64,000 nucleotides of DNA from Hofstenia miamia (Eukaryota; Xenacoelomorpha; Acoela): positions 1,632,957-1,696,956 of the forward strand of contig SCFE01000057.1 of NCBI GenBank assembly GCA_004352715.1. The letters are read 5' to 3'. Made by a program: the position numbers and the translations under genes. Shown here in pieces: positions 1 through 13,600 of this stretch. The notes below the pieces were generated by a model, which saw only the letters and a program-made list of their open reading frames with translations, had not been told where the DNA came from and did no database searches. How positions within the stretch are numbered: the stretch's first letter is position 1; every line of letters starts with the position of its first letter.

Positions 1-1847
1 GGTACTCGTATTTTGAAGCCTAATAATTAATAGGCGAGGACCTATGGAAGAAAATTGTTAGTAAACGCGACAAAAATGAAATCAATACACAAGTTATTTC
101 AAATATATTTCTCACAACTCTATTATAATATTTAAACAAATTTAAATATTTCCAACCATTTAATATAACATTAATCAGGGTTAGAAATTTTCTCGCACAT
201 GTCTACTATGTCCATTCTGATTAAAAAATATAAGAGTGAGTCATATTTTGAAAAGGCCATTACAACCCTTCCCTAATAAAAAAACTCTGGATGCATCAGA
301 GCAATCAAAGCCTTTGGTCCTATCAAGTATAACAAGCAATGAAGTAATTTAACTGATCGGCACGCTGCCCGAAATCTTATTACAATTTGCCGAAGCGTGG
401 CAGACCGACCAACGAGTCTGCTCAATACTCCGCAGAAGCAGCGTTTAGATCATTTGTGACGGCTTCTACGAACTGAATGGCCCTTATATCCATACAAAAT
501 TGTACATGTCCTTTCAAAAAAGAATAGACGATTACAAGTGTCATTTTAAAAATGTTTTATTGAAAGATTTGAAAAATGGTCAATTGTTTCTGAAATTTAT
601 ATGGGGTTAAATGAAGGAAACTTTCCTCTTCATGAAATTTCAAATCGACAAAAAGCAAGATATTGTTAAGATGAAAAATGTGATGTTCCAATAGTCGAAA
701 AGCCAACTTTTCCAGCATCTTTCACCAGTGTTAAAAATACTATCAATTTCAATTCTAGTATATTTCGGCATACAATTTCAGTGCTAGTACCATTTCAAAT
801 GCACCAAATATTTGTTGTCATAGCGCCATTTAATATTTCAGTTCCAGCTTTGCTTCACAGAAGTATATATACTGATGTAATTGGTTAGACTGGGTCTAAA
901 TGGGTCATTCTTCTTATACGAGTGAACTGGATCACCGGGTGGCTGGGTGGGTCATAATTTGGTAAGCAAACCAAAGTTTGATGCGTCAAATATTTAAGGA
1001 GAGGTGAAAAAATAAGATTATTTCAAAGCGACGAATTCTGGTGTTGGTGTTGAAAGACCTCTTTCGGATTCATTGCTTCAGTCTAAAGGTCAACTATACC
1101 TTCCGTCAAAGAAGCTTGATTAACTTCAACAAAAACTTGTAAATATTATTTATTCAACGCTTTTCTATTAGTATTTATAATTTTTAAATACAAATTACCC
1201 TTTTAAATTCTTATCGCAGTTGAAACTACTGAAAAACTGATATTAAACATATTTCAATTTCAGTTCTAGAATGAAAAAAACTCTCCCATTCATACTTCAA
1301 GCTCTATAAAACAAAAACCGACTAAGCCCGGGTTCAGTTCTAGTACACTTCCAGTTCACACCAAAATCTGTCATAGTTTTTGGGGCTTTCAATACCAATA
1401 ATTTCATAGACATTTTTTCAATAAAAACGGTATACCAATGACTGAATGTCGACAGGTCTAGAAAACTGAGTAAAACCACCTTCTCTCAACGATGCAAAAT
1501 AAATATACAGAAAGCTTATTCAACGGATTCAAGTCTCTGTGACTCTTGCTTATGGAATGAGATAGGCATCCACTGGCTCAAATTTCATTGGTTTAGAAAT
1601 GTAATATAGGATGAACAGTTGTAAAGTGTGGTTTTCAATATTGTGAAACGAATGCACTTGCGTATCTTGAATATTAGAAGAATAACAAATCAATTCTGAC
1701 GTAAGTTGGAAGAGTACGGGAAATAAGAAATTTTAAATTGATCGAAAAATACAAAAGCCCAAAACAACTAACCCGATATAACCTGATATGCAATTGACTA
1801 TTCTCATAAATTGCATTGCATTCATGATAAAAAGAACCAATAAATAC
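1..1847. other. AT-rich flank or intron, no exon recognised
   Basis: This lies downstream (minus-strand sense) of the last protease exon I can identify. That exon ends in a GT donor at 1847, so the stretch should be intron plus perhaps further exons. Reading the minus strand I found no convincing match to the remaining catalytic blocks expected in USP16/45 (second zinc-ribbon pair, KRF block, HYTAY His box). Short ORFs here show no recognisable motif. A plus-strand stretch near 385-430 reads like a Tc1-type linker, but too weakly to annotate. Confidence 0.4.
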
Positions 1848-3037
1848 CTGTTTGAAAGCGTTTTCAATTCTTCTGGATAATGTGTGATGCAGTAATCTTC
1901 CTCACTTTCGAAATCTTTAGCAGAATCAGAATTTGATAAAATAGGCGATGATGGAGAAAGTACATTGTTGGAAAGTGTGTCATTCGGCAGGCAAGAATCG
2001 CTTTGATACCCATTCGGAAAACCATCACATCCACTACTATGACGTCTGGAATAAATACGTTTGCACTCGAGACTTGAGGGAGGACTACCACTATTAAAAA
2101 GGATAAAAATAAAAAGTGTGATATTATATAATGATCAATTAAATACTTATAAAATAAATATTGTACAAAACGAAAATACAATGTGATTGGAATAAATCAA
2201 TAGAGCAAAACATACATTCCCAAGTTTGAAAGATTCGAAGCTGATTTTGAATGCTCATTTGCAGCGAGCGCCGAGCTACCGTAATTGCAGGCTATCTAAA
2301 TGAAGTTCAAAATGTATAATAAAATTGAAATTTACCGATAACTTATCTTCAACATCGACTAGTAAATTGATACCATCCGACAATGTTGCAGTGTTTATAT
2401 CTACAGGCATTCTTAAATCTAAAACATGAAGCAATTATGATCTATGTTAAATTAAAATAATTACTTTGCAAATCGTTATCTGAATTTTGATATTTTATGC
2501 CGGAAAGAGGAGTTAAATTGAGATCATCAAAAAGAGGGCACAAAGAGCCACCAAGACTGGAATTATCTGAAACGATGAAAGGATTTGTTTTTTCAATATA
2601 TTCCTCATCCTTATCAATAGCAACATGTGCTTGACCACAGATGGGTGGTTCAGGAGATTGATTTCTGGGTGCTTGATTATATTTGAAATTCTGGATTGGC
2701 ACTTGTAAAAACTCATCTGAGGCATTGCCGTTATGTAAGGAACTATTTCCACTGCATGACAAACCATTGCAATCTTCATCAGTAGATGAATAGCAATTGA
2801 AAAACGAATTCACAGTGCTAACGGGCTTTCGAACTTTTGTTGAGTACTTACCAGCTAAAGACAAAAATCAAACCCTGGAAGTTGCAAAAAGATATAAAGC
2901 TGTAAACATTAAAAACGATTGATATACTTACTAGTTTTTAACGATGGTTTAAATTTAGTTTTGGCAACACGATGTCGCTGAGAACGTACTCTTTCCTCTT
3001 CGATAGAAAGTGAAATATTCAGAAAACTTTCGGTTAC
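1848..3037 (-). CDS. USP16/45-like: USP16/45-like: exons 8-12, ESFL block and Ser/Lys-rich insert
   Basis: Five exons (2932-3037, 2465-2854, 2336-2418, 2216-2295, 1848-2090) separated by introns of 77, 46, 40 and 125 bp. The first reads [18 protein letters not shown], the ESFLDLSLP block that follows the zinc ribbon. The rest is low in recognisable motifs and rich in Ser, Asn, Lys and acidic residues, with a candidate basophilic-kinase site RRHSSG at about residue 590. Human USP16 and USP45 carry a comparable charged insert between the two halves of the catalytic domain. The last exon ends in phase 2, so the gene continues, but I cannot find the next exon. Confidence 0.82.
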
Positions 3038-6000
3038 CTAAATCATATATATGGAAAAATCCATAACCAATTTTTAAATAACATCTACTACTAGAATTAA
3101 CTATGATATCCTATATTATTACAAAATTCATAATTTTTGCCTTTCCTATGATCTTATTTAAGAAATGTTTATTAAATAATAGGAGGAGCTATGTAAAAAA
3201 TTCTTTGACCACAATATTTTTAAAAAAATACCGAGCTAAAACGAGCTTCATTCAAAGATTTTATGTGGCGAGCCGAGCCGAGCCGAGCCNTAAAGGAGCC
3301 GAGCTTGGAAATGTCGGCTCGTTGAAAAGTCTGTTATGCACCTTGTTATTAACAATATTTTACACGATATCAAAATGTTGTAAACTTTTGACAGATTTTG
3401 AGTATTGAGTAATGAAGCTTCTATAAAGATGTGAAATTTTGAAAAGACTGTAAAAAATTAGGGAAAGGAAAACATGAGAATTTAAGAGTGAAAAATGCTG
3501 TTAAACTACAAAGAAACCGAACATAATTTAATGCATTATATAAATTGCAAAGATCTGCACCATGTCAAATAGTTTGAGCACTTCTGTCTGATGAGAATAA
3601 TTAAACTTTTCCGTTAATTCTTGCTAAACCCAATACTTATTTCAACGTGTTTTTGGAGAGGAAAGTGAAAAACGTTTACCACATACAGCAATTTGCTTGC
3701 AGTATGCTAGTTTATTATAATACTCGCATCGCATATTTAACAGCAACTGACGCGAAAGACGTGATCGCACGAAAGACAGTGGAAGAATTTCACAAGAGTT
3801 CCCCCCAACATTCTATCGTAAATGGATTTGAAGGCTTTGAGTAACTGCCAATAGCCCTTAATTTGGAAACGATGAACTGGGTTAACAATGGATTTCTTGG
3901 AATTTCTGTCCAGTGAAAAATGTTGAAGTATGGCGTTCTTGATACGTTCGTCACTTTCATCATTTAAAGCACTTAAGAAAAAAATGAAGAATTCATGTGC
4001 GTCTTGCTGATCGAAGCTCTAAATATTACAACATTAAAAATTATATTAATCAATGTGATCACAGGCTTGCTGTAGACGGTGATATTTATAATTTTTTGAT
4101 AATTTATTAGTATTGAAAAAATAATCATTTCAATTACAAAAGAAATTTTATCAAGAAGGTATGGAAAAGGGTTCCAATCTCAAATTCCCTGATATTTCTC
4201 TTATGAGCAGTAGTTAAATTCCCTGATCAAAGCTGAAAAACTAATACAGAGCGAAGTTTAGTTACTGCGATAATAAATAGTTAAAACTTCATGTTCCTAA
4301 AATGAAATAGTGATTCGTTCATTATTCAAATAGAAGAGACTATTTAAGGCTCAATAAAATTGCTATTAATATTTATTCTATGTAAAGAACAAAAAACGAA
4401 ACTAGTTTGAAGACACCATTCTGCACAAAATATTTTTGTAATGAGTAAAATTACAACTATTATTTTCGAAAACATAAAATCAAAGTAATAACTCTGTACT
4501 CTGCTCAGAGCAAAAATATTTTGCGAAGAAATATTTCTGTAAACTTTGCCATTAACTGCATAACGCAAGGCTTAGCACTTCACAAAATTCTTAAAAATCA
4601 ACAAAGTTTACGAAATCTATTTAAATTACAGATTTATATGTACATTTTAATAATGTCGAGGAATTTTTATGATGGTAAAGATGTAATTTCTTGAAAATAA
4701 GCAATTCATGCATAAATTCTTAGACAACAAATGTGATTACGGTTCCTGTAACAGCCTCCCGTGAAATTAGTGTTAACCAGCATCATAAACTTAACACCTC
4801 GTCGTTTCCAGTACGCCCTAAAAATTTAATGGAAAACTTCTTCAGCTTTCTGCATAAATTGCATATGAACGGTGTGTATTCCACTAGAGCATATATGTCA
4901 AACGAACATGGATTTGTTTTGTAAATTAAATATTCATTTATTTTAGATATTTGTCACTCATAGCAATTTGTTCGGATATTTATACTAATCTCAGAAATAA
5001 TATAAGAAGAGAACTTTTTGCACCCAAAAATAAATCAGTAGGAAATGTTAGCGAAAATGTTGCTTCTACTTTATATTTAAGAAAACCAGAAAGAATTCAC
5101 TAAAGGTCGTGTAACACTAAGTCCCTGTGCGCCATGCAGAAATCAGGGAGTGTGAGATGTAAAATGACTCCCTTCAGTACTTAGAAAATTAAATCAATTG
5201 TCGATTTTGTATATATTTGTAGAATTTGACAAAATATTTTTACATAAAATTTTATATTAAAAGATCATCGGCCCAGATGTTTCACTGGGACTGGTCCCAC
5301 ACGCGTGCTCTAATCGCAAACCTATGACATCACCACTAGTAACGACGACAGTTTGCCATCAACTATGCTAAAACACTTCAATTTTGAGTCAATTGACTCA
5401 TTTGGTGGCTCTAGTGTTAATGAAAAAACTGAACGTAGACTACAGCTTCGAAAAATATTTTTAATTTCAACCATTACTCGAAAAAACAAAATTACTTAAA
5501 GGATTGAAAGTTTACAAAAATGATTACTTTAAACATAGAATTCTTTGTGCAGATTTGTGTAAAGAGCTCTTTAGGTGATATCACTCCTTCGGAGAGAGCA
5601 ACTTTATTTAGTAACGTCTTCAAACTGGAAGTTAGTGGGCCTGCAGGATTTAGTTCCAATGTAACAGGCACCTAAACAACTAGAATTTTAAATAATAATA
5701 AAATTTTAATAAATTATAAATTAACAAATACAAAAAGTAATAAACATGACTTGAATTACTACACTATTTCCAGGTGACATTTAGAAATCATCAACTAAAA
5801 TTTAGAAATAATCATTTTACAATTAGAAATCAAAAACTACAAATAGAAATGGTCAATTTAGATTTAGAAATGAAAAAATACATTTAGAATTTAGTATTTA
5901 TCATTTAGAAATAGTAAATATTCATTCAGAAATAAAAACAGACATTTAGAAAATCATTGTTTAAATTTGAAATGAAAAACGATATTTAGAATTCGTCAAT

Positions 6001-9000
6001 TATCATTCCGAAATGACAAACGACATTTAGATTCCGTCAATTATCATTCAGAAGCGATCAATTAAAATGTCTCAGTAGTTCATTTATTTATTTCATTGAC
6101 AGAAAACCATATATTATATATAATGGATTATGGGTAATACAATGGTAATATAACTACATGGAGAGAAGCATCAACTGATAAAATAATTTAAAAAAACGAA
6201 ACATTACAATTTTCAAACAGTTTTAATTTCCAACGCAATGTCTTGCAATTGAACGGTAGCTGGAGGATGAAAGATGTCCTGTGTTCAATGAACTTAGCAC
6301 ATTCAGGTTTGCTATACAGTCTTGTTTGAAATAATAGCGCATAGATGCAAAAACACGGTGCAACAAATTCAATCAATTTTCCACTAATTAATTAAGTAAC
6401 ATGAAAAAAATTGTTTGCAAATATTTTGCATGCAGATCAGTCTTGCTTGTTGATCAAACATATCAGTCGAGATAATTGTCGTTTCGAAACCATGGGCAAA
6501 AGAAAAACGTGCAACGAAATACGAAAATTGATCATTCGGAAACATCGCGAAAATTTATCGCAGAAAGAAATTTCAAACTTGTTATCCGTTTCACGTCATG
6601 TTGTTTACCGAGTAGTTACGACATACCAAAAACTGGGTCGCATCGATCGCAAGAAACCAACTGGCAGACCATCAAAGTCGACCGAAAAATCACGTCGAAA
6701 TTTATGCCGACTCTCACGTCTTTGCCCAAAACTCACATCAAAAGAGCTAAAACATGACTGGACAGATGGCCACAAGTACCATGCCTCTAGCGTACGCCGC
6801 ATTTTGCTGAAATATGGACTCTATGGAAGACATGGAGCCCGAAAGCCACTTCTCAACAAAAATCACGTTTTGGCCCGTCTAGCGTGGTGCAAACAAAAAT
6901 TAAAGAACACCGTCTCAGATTGGAGTAAAGTTGTGTTCACCGATGAGAGTCGTATTCAAGTTAAATCAGGACGCATGGAGTTTGTTAGACGCCCAAGAGG
7001 AGCCGCTGAGCGCTATAAACCCCAATATTTATGTCCTTTAGTAACGGGTCGTCAGCAGTCAATTATGATATTTGGAGCAATTTGGGCAACAGGTCTCCGA
7101 AAAATAGTCAAAGTCGACGGAACAATGGACAGTAAGCAATATATTGACATATTGCAACAACATATTATGCCAATAATGGAAGACGATCAGTTGCTGCAGC
7201 AAGACAACGCCCCTTGTCATGTTTCGAGGGAGGTTAAAGCATTCATGGAAGAAAAGGGCGTAGCCCTCCTCCCAGACTGGCCCGCAAGAGCTCCTGATAT
7301 CAACCTAATAGAGAACGGATGGATGGAACTAAAAACCAGAGTGGATAAAAGATCAGACGTCACTATTCGAAATTTATGGCGAATTGTCGAAGAAGAATTT
7401 TACAAGATACCTGACGCATTTTTCCAAAATTTGTTTCAATCGATGCCCAGACGAATGGCGATGGTAGTCGCGAACAACGGCTACCCCATCAAGTTCTAAA
7501 GAGACTCTTTTAACATTCAGGCAAATTCATTTGTTTTTGAAATATTCCGTTTCAAATAAATTTTTGTTTCATGCGCTATTTTTCTAAACAAGACTGTATT
7601 TCTATCAACCAAGTTTCGAAGATATTAGGTCCTCTGCTCAATTACACCAGTTCCAATCATGATTGGCAAGGTAATTTCATTTTTGACCAATGATTTTAAT
7701 GTATTCCAGACACCTTTTCAATTGGGTTTAGCATTGAACTATAAGGCGCCAATCTCAAAATTGAAGCTTGTGTTCCAGCAACTGCTTCCTCTAAGCGACT
7801 ATATTATTATATATAATATATTATGGCTTACTGTCAATGAAATAAATAAATGAACTACTGAGACATTTTAATTGATCGCTTCTGAATGATAATTGACGGA
7901 ATCAAAATGTCGTTTGTCATTTCGGAATGATAATTGACGGAATCTAAATGTCGTTTTTCATTTCTAAATGTAAACAATGATTTTCTAAATGTCAGTTTTG
8001 ATTTCTAAATGAATATTTACTATTTCTAAATGATAAATACTAAACTTTAAACATAGTTTTTCATTTCTAAATGTAAATTGACCATTTCTATTTGTGGTTT
8101 TTGATTTCTAATTGTAAAATGATTTTTTCTAAATGTAAGTTGATGATTTCTAAATGTCACCTGAAAATGGTGTAGTTGCTTTTAAAATAAATGGTCTACA
8201 CATAATCGGATTGTTTATTATATATAATCCGAGTGATGCACGGTTATTTTAAAAGAAAAAACTACTTTTGTATACGTTTCTTAGGAATCCCTTTCATACG
8301 GTAATAATTTAACTATAAAGTATGCTTGATTTTATTGGAGCAAAATTGCTTTGAGAGCGGGAATTAAATTTGGCTAGTAATATTTTTTTAAACTCTAAAA
8401 CATACAACTGATTTGGACAAAAGTATTTAGACAGTTACCAATTAAATAATTAAAGTAATTTACTGATTTGGTTGTGTACAATAATCATTAATGAGGTTAG
8501 ATTATATAAATGTATGCTCTGGCACTTCTAGAAAACAATTTGTGACTTAATGTTTCCTCTTTGGATTTTAAGTAACCAGAACTTTCTCAGAGTTGGACAA
8601 AAGTATTGAGACAGTTAACAATTTAATAATTAAAATAGTTTAATTATTTGGTTGTGTACAATAATAATTAATGAGGTTAGCTAAAATAAAAATGTATCTC
8701 ATGATACTTCTAAAAAACAATTTGAATACTATATAATTGTGACTTAATGTTTCTTATTGGGATCTTATATAACCAGAACTTTCTCAGAGTTGAACAAAAG
8801 TATTGAGACAGCACGCTAAAATAATGTTTACTTAAATGATTGAATAGTTAACATCAATTTTACCGTGTACCAATTGATAAAGACTAACTTTATCTACCTC
8901 TAGTATAATGCTCTGATACATTCATGAATCGATTACAAAATTAATTATTTAGAGAAAGAGGCAAAGGTTGAGCTTAGTCTCCATTAGTCAGTTCACCAAA

Positions 9001-10662
9001 AGAAGTCCTGTTGGTTGCATTATAACAAAATTTAAGTGAATGAACAGTTTTGGTGCTCAAGAAAATAGGGTATCCTCTGAAATCTACTTATAGAGATGAC
9101 AAGGCTCTATTTTATCAATTGATGAGGGTTACTTAAAAAAACTAGCAAGCAGCTAAAGCGAGAATGGTGCGCAGTTACTCACCTCTGCAAGTGTATTATT
9201 AGAAGAATTCTATTGTGATATCAAACTATGGGTAGAATTTGTAGCATTGTCATCAAAAAATCATGTATTTCCGAAACACACGAGAAAATCGGCTCAGATG
9301 GATGCATTAAGCAAAAACGTATGCAGCCCAGTATTAGATTAGGGCCATATCCTCGAGTGAGAACAAAATCGAGCTATACTTTAGGCGACTAGCGTGCACT
9401 AGGAGGCGATCAGAGCTATCAAGTTTGACGTAAATACACAACTCCAGCGTTTAAATGTGGCGGTAATTGGCTAATGGCATGGGGGTGCTTTTAACAAATA
9501 GAATATGCAAGATCGTTAAAGTTGATGGAATAATGTATTCAGCTATTTATGTGTCAACCTTGCTTGAAAATTTATTGGCAGTCTTCAATAATATTTTTTC
9601 TTTTAGCAAAAAATCACGATTCACCAAACAACTTTTCGAAGAAAGCATGATTGAACAAAATTGAAAGGAAGAGTGGTTAAACGTCAATCTTCGAATATTG
9701 AGGAGCCTTGGAAAGCGTTGAACAAGAATTTTTGAAAAACTTTTCTCTGCTATGCCCAAATCGATTAATGAGGTGATTCAGCAAAATTGATTAATCAACT
9801 TAGAATTCTAACTGTATACATTTTTTCTGTTGTTGAATACTTATTTGGTATGCCGAATAAAAGTATTTTTTGACATTTTCACTTTTATGGTGCCGCCCCA
9901 TTTCTTTTGTCCAATGTCATTTTTGTTTCGTTCAGTTTTTTCAAATCTATATCAAATAAAATCAAGATATTCCCCAATAATTACTATGATGTCCCTTCTA
10001 GTTTTGCTAAGCAATATATTAGCATTTCACTAGCTGATTGTAACATTAGGTTAAAATAATAATCAAAACGTAAAAAAATTAATGGGTGTCTCAATACTTT
10101 TGTCAAGGTCTGTAGTTAGCTTAAAGTTTCATTTGAACACAAAAGCAAACAATGGCCGCTTATTTTGGCTGTAAAATTGACGCATAATTGTTGGGTACAC
10201 ATCACCCGTACCTGCACATCACGAATCTAGATTCGTGAGCAATTTTGATACAGATCCACGATAATTATGAAGACTCATTTTAAAATTACCACAATCAATT
10301 TTACTGTAGCTGAATTTTTTCAATTTCCCAAAATATTAATGCCATAGATAGATACAACAGTATTTAGGGACATAATGATAAAATAGTTTCAGATTGAAAA
10401 GACAACGATATTCTTTTATAATTGTAGCAGCCATTTCTAGCTTTGATTAGGATACTGAAAATATCTTAGGCAATATAAAACAATTTTTTGCTGCATTTGG
10501 ATATGTCATTGCACCAGCGAAAAAAAATTAAAAACAATTATGCTGATTTTTTTTGATTTTTTTCATAAAATATGTTAAAAAGCAACCTCTGTCCCACAAA
10601 ACACACATATTTGTGGCCAATTTTACAAAGGACATGTTATTGAAAACCGGAATTACAAAGAG

Positions 10663-10695
<33 letters not shown>

Positions 10696-13600
10696 NGGCA
10701 GTATGCGTTGAGAAATAATCGCAGCTGTGGGATTTTGAAGACATTTTGCATCACTGAATTGAAAAAGCATGTATTGCCAAGATTTTTTAAACCCTAAATG
10801 TTCCACAATAAAACAATTAAAACAATTATAGAAATTGAACAAACCAATTCTTGTAATGTAAGCGGTGGCTCTGCGATTTTTTATGTGGTAAGCAACATCT
10901 AATTCAACTCATTTAAGCATTTATCAGTCAGCCACGAAATAAGAAATAAGAGGAAAGGAAAATGTTTGCCATATAATATAATTTTGTATATTTTTAATTA
11001 CATCAATTGCTACATTATATAAAAATCAAATACATTAAAGTACAATAAAATCTAAAAATCTAAATTATGGAGAAAATGAGAATTGCGAAATTAACAAAAA
11101 ATATTAGAATCTAGAGTAATATACTCAGCAAATTTTTCAAACGCAATTTGGATATTCAAATAACAAAAAATTAGATATATTTACACTTAGAAACACATTC
11201 AAAAACCGGTACGTGAAATCTCCTAGTAATTTCTTCCTAGATTTATTCTATAGTATTTTATTGCTTTTGTATGTCTTGTATGTATGTTTGTATATTTTTA
11301 CGCTATTTAGATAAATTATCAGTTTTTAATAGTAAATATTTATCTGAATAAAGAATATCTTATCTTAACTCTAACGACGATATCCACATTTGATACTAAA
11401 AATNTTTAATAAATCTTTCTGGAAGGCTTGTTATTCAGTGTCTTCAAGAGATAAAAATATTCTGAAATAAAAAACTTACTAAGTGCTCACGATTTTTCTC
11501 ATCAACATGAGAAACATATTTTGTGATGAGGTCAGGTGTGATATGAAGGTTAATTGATGGGCAGTATGCGTTGAGAAATAATCGCAGCTGTGGGATTTTG
11601 AAGACATTTTGCATCACTGAATTGAAAAAGCATGTATTGCCAAGATTTTTTAAACCCTAAATGTTCCACAATAAAACAATTAAAACAATTATAGAAATTG
11701 AACAAACCAATTCTTGTAATGTAAGCGGTGGCTCTGCGATTTTTTATGTGGTAAGCAACATCTAATTCAACTCATTTAAGCATTTATCAGTCAGCCACGA
11801 AATAAGAAATAAGAGGAAAGGAAAATGTTTGCCATATAATATAATTTTGTATATTTTTAATTACATCAATTGCTACATTATATAAAAATCAAATACATTA
11901 AAGTACAATAAAATCTAAAAATCTAAATTATGGAGAAAATGAGAATTGCGAAATTAACAAAAAATATTAGAATCTAGAGTAATATACTCAGCAAATTTTT
12001 CAAACGCAATTTGGATATTCAAATAACAAATAATTAGATATATTTACACTTAGAAACACATTCAAAAACCCGTACGTGAAATCTCCTAGTAATTTCTTCC
12101 TAGATTTATTCTGTAGTATTTCATTGCTTTTGTATGTCTTGTATGTATGTTTGTATATTTTTACGCTATTCAGATAAATTATCAGTTTTTAATAGTAAAT
12201 ATTTATCTGAATAAAGAATATCTTATCTTAACTCTAACGACGATATCCACATTTGATACTAAAAATAGTTTGAGCATTGAAGTAATATTTTGTAATGATC
12301 ATATAACATTATTAGCATAGTTGTTAAATACTTGCCGTACATGTTAAATATAATGTTTTATATAATTTTTAAATAACGTAAATAACGCTTTTAATAACTA
12401 TGATTATTAGCGAAATAAACTTGTTACGTTTAATAACGGTTCTTTGCTCTTAATGATTGTAACTGCATGGTTTTCCTGAGAAGGCATTGACACTGGGGGG
12501 AATATTCGCGAATCTGTTGCTAATTTCTGAAGTTGAGAAATACACTGTGTCACCTTTTTACTTTGTTGTACATCAATGTACTTCTCGCAGTCTATACACC
12601 TAAAGTGATTAAATATTGAATAAGGATGTTTGGACTTCGAGATATTGAATGTAACAAATTACTTAGTCTAAAGTGGTATATGGGGCGAATCATTAGCATT
12701 AAAAGCTAAAATTAGGTCTATATTGTTCTAGACAATGAAGTGAAAAGATCCAAATTGTGGGTTGTTTAATCATTTGTAAGGTTTATTCAACGCCTACCTG
12801 TGAAAAAGTTTTCATTACGTAGTTATAAAACTGTTTTAATTTCATTGTTTGAAGGAATCGAAGAATATTATACATTTGAATAAGAGTTCTGTGAGACTTC
12901 ACCCACACAAATTGCAATTTGTACATAGGCCAGTCTGCACAAAAATGATCGGAGGTACATATTTTTATTTAGGAGCTTGATTTTTGGATCGATTGAGGCG
13001 AACGATGAATTCTGAAAAACAATTGTTGGTATTTTGGATCAAAATGATAGGAATCCCTAAATTTTCAAAGAAAATGCAATCGACATACGATCAAATGTTT
13101 TCTTATTAGCAAACGTGATAAATTTGAATAAACTTACAAAATACTGTAATCATGGAGATCAACAAAAAGAAAATGGGAAGTTGAACGAGGGGTTCTTCCA
13201 TGAACAGAAACATGATCAGTGTCACCTCGTCTACAAACCTAAATCGAGGATTTTATAAGCTAAATTATGTAGAAAGCATTGAAACAGAATTCTTACATTA
13301 CTAACCTGCCTTTTCTGATATAGATTAATTATAGCAATAGTCTTAATTTCAGTCAAGTATAAGCAACGGTGATTTTCAAATACAAATGGGTTAAGCAAGT
13401 ATTAGCGTTTGCCTTTTTTCCGATAGGCCACTGTGTTCATGTGAAATACGTCTTACACTTTAGCGAAAAATTGTCTTTAGATAAGGTCATTTGGTTATTA
13501 ATACATTGAAATGCTATTAGCGTTTCCTTGGTACATATTACTTTGTTTTAAGAAACTAATATTGTATACATAGTATAGAAAGATATTTGTAGTTTGCACT

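Larger units (their letters stand above)
5762..8172. mobile_element. Long-TIR element with repeat-built arms, carrying a nested Tc1
   Basis: The left arm (5762 to about 6125) and right arm (about 7806-8172) are inverted copies of each other over about 365 bp. Outer ends read CACTATTTCCAGGTGACATT on the left and the reverse complement CACCATTTTCAGGTGACATT on the right, both next to a TA dinucleotide, as for Tc1/mariner elements. Each arm is a run of about 14 degenerate units around CATTTAGAAAT, giving a foldback-like structure. The middle has no transposase of its own apart from the inserted Tc1 (6317-7596). Without that insert the element is about 1.1 kb and would be non-autonomous. Superfamily assignment rests only on the TA flanks. 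Confidence 0.75.
8405..10112 (+). mobile_element. Decayed Tc1-like transposon with multiplied left TIR
   Basis: The right end reads TGTCTCAATACTTTTGTCAA (10088-10107), the inverse of GGACAAAAGTATTTAGACAG on the left (from 8415), a common Tc1-type terminus. TA lies next to both proposed ends (8403-8404 and 10113-10114). The body holds only fragments of transposase, clearest at 9467-9575. The left end appears three times (see 8415-8813). This copy is in the same protease intron as the intact Tc1, but its TIR differs, so it is a different family. Confidence 0.75.

Noticed and set aside
385-430. Plus-strand PKRGRPTNESAQ as a Tc1 transposase linker
   Set aside because: The GRP-like motif is short and nothing around it matches the HTH or catalytic blocks.
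2513-2779. 88-codon minus ORF inside protease exon 9
   Set aside because: Shadow frame; the exon is open in the frame that joins all neighbouring exons.
5762-6125. Regularly spaced CATTTAGAAAT units as a CRISPR-like array
   Set aside because: Units are degenerate with variable spacing, mirrored in inverted orientation on the other arm, and in a eukaryotic intron; they are transposon arms.
10528-10842. 104-codon minus ORF across the (TA)n and N
   Set aside because: Wrong frame of the duplicated Cys-box exon joined to a microsatellite through an N.
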